In this document: positions 31,677 through 42,854 of the stretch, in pieces | Layout: every line of letters begins with the position of its first letter | Numbering within the stretch: the stretch's first letter is position 1 | NCBI RefSeq assembly: GCF_002999335.1 | Contig: NW_020312050.1 | Location: forward strand, 1 to 64,000 | Direction of reading: 5' to 3' | DNA from: Cyclospora cayetanensis | Taxonomy: Eukaryota; Apicomplexa; Conoidasida; Eucoccidiorida; Eimeriidae | DNA length: 64,000 nt | Made by a program: the position numbers and the translations under genes | Notes under the pieces: model-generated | Seen by the model: the letters and a program-made list of their open reading frames with translations, nothing else | What the model was told of the DNA's origin: nothing | Databases searched by the model: none

Positions 31677-33439
31677 GGAGCACTTCCATCTCCGAGAGAA
31701 AGCCTACAACCGGCCTCTTGAGGGCCCCTCCGAGAGAGGCCTCTCCAAGCAGCGCTGAGCCATCACAAACATTGCTGCTGGCTGCTCCCTGCAGCAGCAG
31801 GTTCAGCGCCTCTTGGGCGCAGTGTCCATACACCCCAAGCAGCGGACGCGCAGGCGGGTCCATGTCATTCCGAACCTGTCGAGCCAGCGGCAGCAGCAGC
31901 TCGCAGGAAGCAGAACAAATTCTGGCGATGACGCGAGAACAGCAGCACCACTCTGCAGCGACTCCCTCGACTCATCAGCGCATGCGAAAAAAGACCATCA
32001 AGAAGAGCCGAAGGCACAGCCTCCCTTCCCTCTCCCCCTTCCCCCCCATCCGAATGCAGCGTTTGCACCAGTCCAAGCGGCTCCAGGAACCCTGCAGAAA
32101 AGAGACCTCAAAAGCCTCTTTCAAGAGGAAAAATACCTTTCTTGGCCCCCTCGTGAGGACCACTGAAGCCAGAAGGCTGAGTGCTGCACCTGGAGCAGAA
32201 AGCAGCACTCGGTAGTGGGCTGCGTAGAAGCGCATGACCTCTTCAACGCCAACGATCTCGCGGGTGTAGCACTGCATTGCATCCATGTCTGCTGCTGACG
32301 CCGCCGACCGAGTTGCGGGGGACGGCCCGCACGAGACTACGGCTACGGTGTACACGGAGGTGTCTGTACACTGGAACAAGACGGCAGAAACTGCCTCAGC
32401 CAGCGCGTGCTGGCGCAGCAACGCGCAGGGGTAGAGCCCTCTCAGCCCCTGCCGCGCGCGTTGCTTCGGCTGGTGGAGATGCCGCTGACACCGACGAGCT
32501 CGAGCGCTAGAAAAAAGAAGCGATCGCAGAACAAAACACTGCAGTGCAGCCAAGACACCGCAAGGACCCCCATGCACTTGAGCAAGCCCCCACTCCCTGC
32601 ATCCCCATGCGCCACTACCTGTCAACGCGGTGCAGCTACGCAAAGCCTTTGGCCACTCGGCAACGAAAGCTATCGGATGATCCATCCTGCAGCGGCACGA
32701 GCAATGCACAGAGGAAGTGTGGCTGTACGCGTACTGTGTGTATGCATGTATGTATGTATGTATGTATGTATGTGTGCTGTGCGTGTGCATGAATGCAGGT
32801 ATGTATGTATGTATGTGTGCTGTGCGTATGCATGAATGCAGGTATGTATGTATGTATGTGTGCTGTGCGTATGCATGAATGCAGGTATGTATGTGGATGT
32901 GTGCATGAATGTGTACTGTGCGTATGCATGCATGTATGTACGTGTATGTGGATGTGCATGTATGCGTATGTCTATGGATGTGCATGTATACGTGTGTCTA
33001 TGTGCAGATATGTATGTGTATATATGCATGTATTTATGTGGATGTGCATGTATGTACGTGTAGGTGTGCATACATGCGTGCATATATGTATGTATGTATG
33101 TATGCGTACACTGTATGTGTGTATGAATGTATGTGTATGTGCACGTATGTGTATATGTATGTGCATGCATGCGTATGTGTGTAGGAGGCGGCACTGGCAG
33201 GGCCCGTAGAAACGGCAGCTGTGCGCAATGCGAGCCGCTGCGTTGACGCGCACATACCATCTGCTGAAGTCTTCTGCTGCAATTTGTCTCTCGCTGCCTT
33301 CCCCAACGAGCAGCAGCAAGAGTTCTCGCAGTCGCTGCGGTTCGAGAGGCTGCGTTGACGCCTCCAGACTGGCGAGTTGTTCTTCCTGCGTAAGGCTTCC
33401 CGTCTGCAAGGATCCATCTATGCAGGCACAGCACTTCCA

Positions 33440-33477
<38 letters not shown>

Positions 33478-34374
33478 TCTCGAGGGGAAAAGCGGCTGCT
33501 CGGTTTGGAAAATCTTTCGGGGAAGCAGAGGGACTGCTCGGAGTGCTGCTGCAGCTGTCGGGTAGCCTGCAGCAGCAGCAGCAGCCTCTCCGTTCCTCCT
33601 CTGAGATCCACTCTGGAGGCACCACGAAGCGATCCTCTGGAAGCTTCTTGCTGCTGGCAGTGTCGTGGCTGCTGCTGCTGCTCAGCGGAAAGGAGTTGCT
33701 GCAGCTGCTCCGAGGAGGCGGAGGAGCCAACCAGTCAGTCAAATCGTCTCCCTCTGGCAATAACGACAAAAAATCAGCTTCCGAGAGCTGTCTCGGTGAG
33801 GGAGGCGCAGCAGCAGAGAGCGCCTCTGGGGAAGCTGCCGCTGGAGATGCAGGCAAGAAACACGACACACAGCAGCTGCATTAGCGCTCCCTCTGCACAG
33901 GCAGTAGCGCTGCCACGACTCGGAGTACTTGCATCGCCTTCCCAGCACGCTACTGTGCAGCTCCGCATGCCTCTGAAGCAACCCTGTGGAGCCATCATTC
34001 ACTTCGGCTCGACGGCAGTCACCCGTCCACTCGTCAGGCATCACCTCTACGATGACACCCTACTCACCTTCTCGAAGAGACGCTTCTAATGCGCGCTGAA
34101 GTTCAACATCATCGGCATCAACCTCCGTCGGCTGCTGCTGCTTGAGCTGCTGTTGCTGCTGTGGCTGTTGCTGCTGATGGTGTTCGTGCTGATGGTGTTC
34201 GTGCTGCTCATGCGACGAATGCTGCTGCTGTTGCTGCTGCTGGGGCTGCACGGGATGCTGCGTCGGCTGCTGTTGTTGCTGCTGCTGCATCCATTCCACT
34301 TGCGCTGCAGCTTGGGAAAGGCGAAGCACATTTTGAGTAGAAGCCGGAGGGCCCACAAACTCTTTAGGCGTCAT
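31677..34374 (-). CDS. unrecognised multi-exon protein with a UIM-like ubiquitin-binding helix
   Basis: Exon 34374-34068 starts MTPKEFVGPP, runs through a Gln/His repeat and ends in VELQRALEASL within an acidic context, which fits the ubiquitin-interacting motif pattern. The donor GTGAGT joins in phase to an exon from 33840 to about 33197 (EADFLSLLPEGDDLTDWL, a poly-Gln run, then EDFSRWYVRVNAAARIAHS). After a TATG-repeat intron come about 32269-32191 (EIVGVEEVMRFYAAHYRVLL), joined in phase to about 32073-31862 (FLEPLGLVQTLHSDGGEG), and about 31783-31677 (KRPVVGFLSEMEVLR, donor GTAAGG). No vWA, VHS, ENTH or Josephin domain is visible, so Rpn10, Hrs/STAM, epsin and ataxin-3 are unlikely. Possible 5' exons lie up to 35153. 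Exon boundaries are partly guesses; I do not recognise the family. Confidence 0.45.
32734..33184. repeat. TATG/GCATG minisatellite, about 450 bp
   Basis: Higher-order array of GTATGTATGTATGTGTGCTGTGCGTATGCATGAATGCAG-like units (about 43 bp, three good copies at 32745-32885) decaying into mixed TATG/CATG repeats. Intronic in the UIM-like gene. Every ORF over it is a Met-Cys-Val-Tyr shadow. Confidence 0.95.
33439..33475 (-). repeat. CTG/CAG repeat (poly-Gln) in the UIM-like gene
   Basis: Eleven CTG triplets on the plus strand, read on the minus strand as a Gln run just upstream of RWKCCACIDG. Confidence 0.9.
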
Positions 34375-34499
34375 TTCTCGAAAAAAAATTCAGCTGATTT
34401 TACGCTGTTGTTGCTGCTCGTGCTGCTTCTGCTGCTGCGAGGGGTGAGATAGATTGCGTTGTGTTTGATGCACCTGATGCTGCTCCGAAAGCCACAATC

Positions 34500-34692
34500 G
34501 AAGTTGCTGCTGCTTCTGCTGGTGTTGTCGTTGCTGCTTCTGCTGTTGCTGGTGTTGTCGTTGCTGCTTCTGCTGTTGCTGGTGTTGTCGTTGCTGCTTC
34601 TGCTGTTGCTGGTGTTGTCGTTGCTGCTGCTGCTGCTGCTAGTGTTGTCGATGCTGCTGCTGCTGGTGTTGTCGATGCTGCTGCCGCTAAAG
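34500..34692. repeat. 30-bp CTG-type minisatellite
   Basis: Four to five copies of TTGCTGCTTCTGCTGTTGCT-GGTGTTGTCG, shortening at the right end. It lies upstream of the UIM-like exon 1 and remains open in all frames, so whether it is coding (Thr/Ala-rich on the minus strand) or 5' UTR/intron is undecided. Confidence 0.9.
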
Positions 34693-35370
34693 ACACGCCA
34701 GCTGTGGCTGCCAGGAAGCAGCAGCCACAGCTTAGACCTTGGATACCCCACTGTACATCCCTAGAGCTTCGAGAGTTGGGGTAGAAGTCAGTGCGGCGCA
34801 AGCGGCAGCACCGCCAGCCACACCCGTATCCCTGCTGGCACGACTGTGCAAGTGTACTGACACTGCAGCACCGACACGACTGGAGGCGGAGATTGTTGCT
34901 GCTCGTGAAAGAGCTGCTGCAGCGGCTGGCGTTGGTGGGCTATGTACTGTCGAAGTCGTGCAGTTGCAGCTGGCGTGGCGCCTCCTGTGGAGCTTCCACA
35001 GCTGTATAAGCACACAGAGAGAGGCAAACTGAGAATGTTCACACGGTCCTCTAACCGTCAGCGTCGCCTTCAACTGTTTCTGCGGTGCTTCGTGAAGCTC
35101 CGCTGCTCCAGCGGCTGCGGTCGCTGCAAGGGCTGCTGCCAAAAGCATGCGTAGGAGGCGTGTTGATCAGGAGCATTTGAGCTATTGCATTCAAAACTTC
35201 GTCAATATAATCCTTTTTCCTAGGAAACGCAGTGCGCGTGGAGGGCACTCAGGAGACGTCGGCGTGAGCGCGTCTTTGGTGTGCAGCCCTTCGCATGTTG
35301 CAATCTATTTCTCAGCTAGTATAGGGTCACTAGAGTTCAAACTTTCGCGAATCGTGCAGGCAGCCTCATA
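34693..35370. other. possible 5' exons of the UIM-like gene, then gap
   Basis: On the minus strand a frame starting at 35148 (MLLAAALAATAAAGAAEL) and a block after CTTATACAG (about 35012) look exon-like, but no domain is recognisable and phase was not resolved. From about 35160 the sequence loses its CAG/CTG repeats for good. Confidence 0.35.
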
Positions 35371-35559
35371 ATGGCTTCAAAGAGACTGAGCCTCAACGTG
35401 GTGCAACCCAGCGGTGCAACCGCTAGGGCCTCTCAAGTCTCCCGCCGCTCGTCTGACCAGAAACAACGCACCACAACTCGGAGAGCTTCCATCTCAAGAG
35501 ACACCCCAGCCTTCAGAACTTCCAAAGTCACTGAAAGCCTCGGTACTTCGTGCTTAGCT
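35371..35559 (+). CDS. possible first exon of the dynein intermediate chain gene
   Basis: Opens MASKRLSLNVVQPSG, Ser/Arg/Thr-rich and basic, and ends near a CCTCG/GTACTT donor-like site. N-terminal regions of dynein intermediate chains are often of this kind, and it lies on the right strand upstream of DNAI1. The gap of 2.3 kb to the next firm exon leaves the link unproved; it could be a separate small gene. Confidence 0.35.
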
Positions 35560-37899
35560 CCACTGCGTGTGCTCTGCGGCCGTCGTTTAGTTCCAGCGTC
35601 GCCGGGTAGATTCTTGGGGGAGGGTATGGGCTAGCTGCATAGCACTTAGTTTTGCATTAAGCGGTCTCGGGTGGAAGCTTGGCACTTGTGACTGAGGTGT
35701 GTGGCTCCATAGCGGCTGCTGACACTCCACTTCGCAGCATAGGCACATGGGCTTGAGCATCTGACCCACGCAACGTGTATGCACCTGCTAACGCTCGACA
35801 TAAAAATCGGCGACTTTGGTGATGGAAAGCAAAGGACTTCAGGGCATAGGCAAAGGAACAACTTTTAAGAATACACGACGATTGCAGCCTTAGAGGGCGG
35901 TAGTGTAGTATTTCAAAGAAGGATTTACTTTTCCCATACGGCAGTTCTGACAAGAAGTGCCTGTGCGCTCTGCTAAAGTTGGTGGGAGTGCACGAGTTGC
36001 AGAGAGGGCTGTTGCTGCTAACCGATGTTTGGGGTACTCGTCCATGTTCAACCTGAGAATTCACCTCGAAGACCTAGTAGCGCAGTCCACACCTAAGAGA
36101 ACAGCTGCTGCTGCTGTGGCTTTGATGTTGGGGGAAACTAGAACAGAAGAGCATCAGCTAGAAGTGGCTTGTGCATGGGTAGAGCAACAGGATTTCAGGA
36201 AGTTCAAGTCACTTCGTACTTAGCTAGGGCCCGTAATCCTCATTTGTTCCTCTTCTTGGGTGCGGCCCCTTCAGTCTGACGGAGCGAGTTGCTTTTCAGG
36301 CATTAGACGCTCCCACACTTATTCCCTGCTGTCCTTGCAGGTACATGGGGTTACCAGGTGCTGCTGAATGGGAAAAACGTAACGCCAAGGCGGCTTTTTA
36401 CCGTTGCTCCAGAGCCGTGCAACTGCTCAGCTGACGACCTAGAGGCAGGCACGGCCTAACTGACACTTGCAAGGCCCCTAGCTCTACAAACCCAGCCAGT
36501 AATGCCCTTCCAGTGCACTCACCCTGTAGGTTGCGTCCATGCGAGAACGCGCAGTGCCTTGCGTACTCTCGCAGCTCTGCAGCTGCCCGGAGAAGCAGCG
36601 CAGGATGACGCAGCAGCAACACCTTCCTCCCAACGCGGCCTCAACCCCAAAGGCAAGATGCACATGCACATATATCCGTATGCCAACACAAAGGCGAATG
36701 TGGCTGTGGATGAACCACTACAAAATTTTTCAATTCACCTTCCTTTTTCCGGCGGATGCCTTGGACCAACCTGTCTTTGCACTGTCGTGACTCTTTTGCG
36801 CTTTAAGTCCCAATGCATATACCCGCCGTACTCTTGCCTGATATTCGTTTCGATTCCAGCCCTTGTTTCTACTCAGAGCTTGCCCACTACGCTACCCAAA
36901 AGACTGCTCCCGCGCTGACGCCCCCGCGAAGCGTCAGGATAGAGCTGGAAGAGACAGCGACTCAATTTTTGTTTGTGCGGCCCTCAACCTGTACAGTTCC
37001 TGGAACTGAAGAGCACAGGCAAATATGCCAGAGAAACAAAGTATACGCCGAGCTGAAGTCCTCTAGACACAGCATCCCAGGCAGATTTAAGGTCGCTCAC
37101 ACCCAAACCCTCAACCCTCAGCAGAAACTTCAGGCTGTTGGTACAGGCTCACAAGAACCGATATCGCAAGGAGTGGAGGCCTCACCAGCGGCCATACATG
37201 ACGCATTAGCTGCTAAGCCACGCACTCTGTGAGGTTGCAGCACCAGCAAAGCCCTCTTTCTCTCACCACTTCCCTGCTGCTCGCGCTGATGCTCCTGGCA
37301 TTGCTCCTACGCTGACGTCGTGAAAAGCGAGCTGTTTAGATCCCCATTTTAGCTACGGCCTTTTTGGCGTTCGGTGTTTGGCGAGCACTTCTTAGAATGG
37401 ATGACTTCAGAGATACTTGGAGACGCACAGCTGAGGAATTTACCCAGGAAGGCCTGCTAGCACATGGCACTCTGCTCTCGGTTGATTGGAAAGTCTGTGC
37501 TCCGCGAGACAGGATCCTGGCTGCCACTGAATTTGATGGCGTCCAGGGGCCCTCCCTCAAATCTCCACAAGCCTCAGTCTCCCGCAAGCTCGACAACTCC
37601 CTTGTTCCCTCACAGGCCTCGCAACGAGTCAGGACGCGCGATACTGGCAGAATGACAGGGGGCATTGTCTTTTCGAGCCAAAAGCAGCCTCCCCATCAGG
37701 ATGGGCACCGGGGCGAAGCGAGAAAAAGTAGGCAGTCGTACAGCTCTTGCATTTAGTACCGTACGGGCATGTTCATCTGCTAAGCCCTCTTGTGGACTAT
37801 TACCCCGATCCTTGGGTGTCGCTCTGCAAGTGCTGTCATTGCTGTTGCTGTTGCGCCTTCTTTTTGAGCTGTTTCATGCTGCTATTGCTGGACTCACAG

Positions 37900-40800
37900 A
37901 CCCCCCTACACTGCGTTCCTTACCTCGCAAGCCCCACCGGCCTTCTTTGAGCGATAACGATCAGACTACCTCTGCTGCAAAGGGTTCCGAGAGCGTCTCT
38001 CAAGATGTGTCCGTTCAGCCTACGAGCCTGAACTCTATTTGGCAGGTGCGCACTATTGCTGCGGCAGCTCCTTAACTGCACCCGCTAGTCGGACACATAC
38101 ATTGCTGCTGCTGCAGGAAAATCCCGTCACTAAGACACATGCAGCGTCGAGCTAATGCAACACTTATTGGGCTTAGCTGCGGCACTTGCTGGCGCCGGCT
38201 TTGTTTGTACGACTGGCGCAGACAGCCACTGAAGGGCCGTTGCCCAAATCCTTGGATGTGGCGGCGCTACGGGTCGAAAGGGCCCTTTGTCAGAAGCAGT
38301 TTCACCGTCAACAAATGGCATATAGAAACTTCAAACCGCAGAGGTTGCTCCAAGACCCCCTTTACGGAGAAACGACTGGCTCTGTTGTAGCTGAGCTCGC
38401 ATCGAGTCGTGAGTCAACAGGGCAGAGAACAAATAATACACGGCCTTGCCCCTGCTTGCTGCTTACGGCTTACTTTTGGTTTGTTGCTTGATGAGAAGGT
38501 GCCGCTGGACTCTCTGCCCTACTCCCGTGCTTTAGCAGACAGGGGTACAGTTGACGCGAGACAACCTCGAGGAGGGGCCAGAGTGTTGCAAATATACTCT
38601 GTTGCCAGTCAGGGCCTCCCTTTAGCGCTGCCTGCCTCTGTCCCTTTCCTTCTTATTCGCATTCACATCGTATTTCCTACTTATCGTCTCTTCCCTCCCT
38701 CGCTGCCCTACGCTGCCTTCTTCTCCGGCTCCTCCGTTTTGAAATACGCCAGGCCCATTTTATGCCTTGCTGTCTTTCTGCCTACGAGCATATTTCTTGT
38801 ACAAAGACCCTGTGGCCTTTACGTGCCGCCATACAGAAAAAAATATATAAGCGCTTACGGCATTATAAAAAGCGCTAACTTAAATGTGGTGGCCAGTTGG
38901 GAACTAGAGGACGCAGTTTCACTAGCTCACTTGGCGTCATCGTGCTTTGTTGCGGCCACTACTTGTCTTGTTCTGCAACCCTTTGCTGCTGTAGCTATGT
39001 CTGGGCTAGGGGAGGTCCTCGTGGAGCCGCAAATCCTGTCTGACTCCGATGACGAGGAACCAAGTGAGACCGATGTGCAGCGAGTAGCTGCCACATGCAA
39101 CAAAGCCATCCGTGCCCTTCTCACAGTTCGCTCCTCGCGGATTATTTGTGATTCTTTACCCTTCATGGTTTTGTGTATCAGTGGCTTCCCGGCTAGCTGT
39201 ATGTTTAGTCGGTGAAATGCTTGTAATAACCGCTATAATTCGAGCTGCTCTTGCACAAATTTCGTGAACAGCGCTTACCTTGCCTCTCTTCTTCCTCCCT
39301 TTGACAGCACCCCTTACTGGTGACTTCGGGCAGCAGCTGCTACTGCATTTGGTGCCACTGCTGTACTTTCCCACTAGGTGGCGGGGGAAACAGAAAGCAA
39401 TTGAAAGAGCTGATGGACTTCGACGCTCGCCTGATAGCTGGGGGCCATGGCGTGCGCGCCATAGCATACCACCCACTTCACAAAGACACACTCTGCGCTG
39501 CGTACAGCAGCTCGCCTTGCAACCTCAACTCGGCAAGATCTGGTGCGGACAAGAGACCATAAAGGGCGACTTACTCTATCCCAGAAAAGTGCAACACAAG
39601 GGCACGCGTATGCAAATAAAAGAGACTCCCCCAGTAAAGGTACACGAGAGGCGTGCGCGGCGCACAAGTGGGGAGCCTCTTTCATTCGCACAAGCAAAGA
39701 TTTCCTTACCTCAGTCAAATAGGTCTACAAGAGCGCCTCCTGTAGGTGTAAGAGAGCCACTTTAAGCTTCGCTATGAACCAAGGTTGCCCAAGAAATGCA
39801 CTGCTGGTCTCTTTTAGGGAAAATTTTGTTGTGGTCAATCGTTAACCCTCTGCGCCCCGTACGAGCCATTGGCTGCAAGTGTGGAGTTACCAGCTTGGAC
39901 TTCAGCTCTCTTCAGCCGAACCTCCTAGCTGGTGAACAAATCCCAACGGTGGCTGTGATGCCTTTCCCCCTTTTCCTATGCTTCCCTCTCATACGCACTC
40001 ACTCCCCATTCATTACTTTTGCCTGGAGTACCGAGAACTCAGCGCCTGCGGCCCCATTCAAAGAAGACAAAATTCGCGTTGCGGAACTTTTCAGGGGGTT
40101 TGCTTGATGGCGGGGTGTGCGTGTGGGACCTTCGTTGCTCCCCTGAACAGCCCGTCCTCCACAGCGCCACTACGGAGGGGCCCCTGGTGGGCTGCCCACT
40201 CTTGCAGGCCCCTGCCTGCTCAGTGTAAAAATAGCTCTGTCCCTACGCCATTCAAGCCCGACTAACTGCACACAGAAAGAACAAACCAAAGGTTCCCTTG
40301 GGGTAGCAGATGGTGAACCACTGGGGTGCCTGCAGCCACTTCACCCCCTGCTGCTCCCTGCGCACACAATGATGTGGTGTCCTCTAGGGCTGTCAGCACT
40401 CAGATACAGTGTGGGACTTGAAGTGGCTCTACAAAGATGGCAATGAAGGCCTCTTGACTACTGGAGGGGACGGGCACGTACTCCAGTGGAGTTTGCAGAA
40501 AGGCAAGAGCCCTTGATGACTCATAAAATGGCCGGCATTCGCATCCTGCGGCTCTCCAGAGGCGCCAGCTCTTTCGCTGTTCATCCACACTTGATAACCC
40601 TTAGCGAAGAGCCAGTATATTGACCGTCTATGCAACAAAACACACAGTTACCGCTTCCTGCAATGCGCAGTTCAGTTAAAGACCCCTTCTAGTAAGGCCT
40701 TACAACACAAAGGCGAGACGAACGCTCAGAATCTCTTCACTTCTACTCCAGGGCCTATGCAGTGCTTTCTGTTGCAGGCCTTGTGCACTCATTGGCTCTG

Positions 40801-42169
40801 ACCATAAGACGAACGCAAAACCCCTGCAACATGCAGCTCGCGGTATCCAAGGAGGCACAGCGAAACCGTTTCTTCCACTACGCAGCTGGACTGTCTTTGG
40901 AAGTAGACAAAGTTGACAATAACACATATTTCGTCTCAACAGACGAAGGCGTTATACACAAGTGCTCGTTAGCGTACAATGAGCAGTTTCTGGACACGTA
41001 CTACGGCCACAAGGGTCCTGTTACTTCTGTACGGCGCTAGACCCTGAATCTACCTGCCTTCGCCTCATGTGCACTTCTCTTAATGTTACGGCTTTCCTAT
41101 TATCTAGAGTATGCTGAGATGGCAGAGAACTCCGTGCTTGATTTTATTTGACCACCCGAAAAATGCTAGGGGGTGGGGGGGCGGCCCTCAGGCGCTGATG
41201 TGCTGCAACGTGTCGCCAAGCTGTCTAGAAGTGCTACCCCTAGCTGCAGAAGACTAAGTGTCCTCAGCTAAAGAATCACAGTTTCGTATTGACTTGTTCG
41301 AGCGGCCAAAGGAAGCTCCGTGGTGAAGCCACGAAGACTTCTGGTGTTCTATAGGGTCTGCAGAGCATTTTGTTGTTTGGACGGCGAAGGGAACAAATAG
41401 TGCGTGCTCAACGCTTCCACAATGCGCTGTCACTAAATATTTCAGGTGCGAATCAGTCCTTTCTCCCCCCACTTCTTGTTGAGCTGTTCCTCGGACTGGA
41501 CAGTCCGGCTATGGTCGATCTCGCGAAACCTTGTGGAAGCGGCTGTATACAAGTCAACCGAAGAGCCTAGCGCAGTGACGGATGTTCGTTGGTTCGTCTA
41601 ACTACGTTTAGAAGCGCCCTTTTCTGTAGCCTGGCTCACCACACACCTCGTCTTTTGAAGGTTTACACCAACATTCTACCTGGCAGGCATTGCGTTGTGG
41701 CATGCTTTGTGGCTCAGGAGCCCCTACGACTCAACTGCGTTCTGTTGTACCTTTGACGATGGGAGGGTGGAGCTCTGGAACTGCAGGGAGCAGATATCTG
41801 ATCCTGTAGCCGTTCTTTATCCTTCTGTTGGAGGCCAACGCATAGAACGGCGTCTAACGCAACTCAGGTTGGAAGCGCGCGGCGCCTCGTCCTCATCAAT
41901 AACCACTTTTGGCGTTTAGACACTCTTACCACTACGGTGTCAAAAGCAGGGAGCGAATGCATGCGGTTATTCCCTAGAATACGGTGGGCTTTCTCCTCAG
42001 GTATGCAACAACAACGACAGTGGTTGTGGTTGGAGACGACCAGGGCTGCCTCACACTTCTTAGCGTGCAGGAGGAAGAAGTACCTGTCTACTCTCATCAG
42101 GAGCAGCAAGAGCGCTTGGAACAGTCTTTCGTCTCGAAATCGAGTCGGCAGGCTCCCCCACCAAGTTGA
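37900..42169 (+). CDS. DNAI1: axonemal outer-arm dynein intermediate chain, DNAI1/IC78 type
   Basis: DNAI1 anchors outer dynein arms to axonemal doublets; in coccidia only microgametes are flagellated. Firm exons: 37900-38045, 38222-38408, about 39378-39542, 39818-39931, 40095-40186, 40388-40502, 40778-41028, 41446-41591, 41718-41867 and 42001-42169; phases agree from 39542 to the stop. WD40 blades are clear: VRAIAYHPLHKDTLCAAYSS, GKILLWSIVNP, LDGGVCVWDLR, HSDTVWDLKW then GDGHVLQWSLQK, VSTDEGVIHKCSLAYNEQF and LDTYYGHKGPV (the family's S-x-Q-F-L-D-T-Y motif), LLSCSSDWTVRLWS, SPYDSTAFCCTFDDGRVELW and VVVVGDDQGCLTLL. The blocks match human DNAI1 in order. The pre-WD segment AALRVERALCQKQFHR fits the family's coiled region. 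Exons between 38409 and 39377, and 5' of 37900 (possibly 36.9-37.2 kb and 35371), are unresolved. The intron after 40502 has a GC donor. Confidence 0.88.
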
Positions 42170-42854
42170 CTTTTAGAGTCGTCGCTCTGGACAGAAATCG
42201 AAGTGCACTGTCCACCGCAAGCACCACTAATGAATACGCTTTAAACGTCCTTATGCTGCGAGTATCCCGCTCCATGATACTTGTAAAATATTAGTTATCT
42301 ACTGCAAATCTGTGTGCCTATCTATCCTCCCAGGCTGTGAGGCAACCACAGCCTAATGCTAGGCAGCTACTCGCTTGCAAAATGTTCACCCATGCATCTA
42401 ACCGCTTCGCAAATAGGCACTTTGTCCAAACCGAATGTATGTTTTCTCTCTGTGTGTGTACCGCGATCACACTGCTTAGTTGAGAGCCCTCCTAACCGCA
42501 GGCTTCGTTCAGTGCGGTTTAATACCCAAACAGTCGTATCCCGCTATTTCCACTGGCTCCAACCGTTGCCCGTATTCGCAGAAAACAGCTTGAACAATAG
42601 CTTGGAGCTAATTCTGTACAGAATGTCGGAGTGCAGGAAAACCTTCCATAGATTTTTTTCATATTTTGATCCAAATAAACCTTAATACGCGCGGCAGGAT
42701 TCAGCGAACCTTTGCACCGCATGCGGACACCGACAGTGTCCATTAGGCCACGTATTGCGGCCTTCGCGTAGAGAGCGTTCTAGGGATGGTATGCTTCTGC
42801 CCCTTTGCGTTCAAGCTGCTGTACGCTTAGTAGAATGCTTCTTGGGGGGCTCCA
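42170..42854. other. convergent gap between DNAI1 and AMA1
   Basis: Both genes end here tail to tail. No further gene seen; presumably the two 3' UTRs. Confidence 0.5.

Noticed and set aside
32636..33417. Met-Cys-Val-Tyr and His-Thr-Tyr-Ile frames on both strands
   Set aside because: Entirely generated by the TATG/GCATG minisatellite.
34060..34374. UIM exon as the proteasome subunit Rpn10
   Set aside because: A UIM-like helix is present, but no vWA domain precedes it and the upstream sequence is Gln/His repeat.
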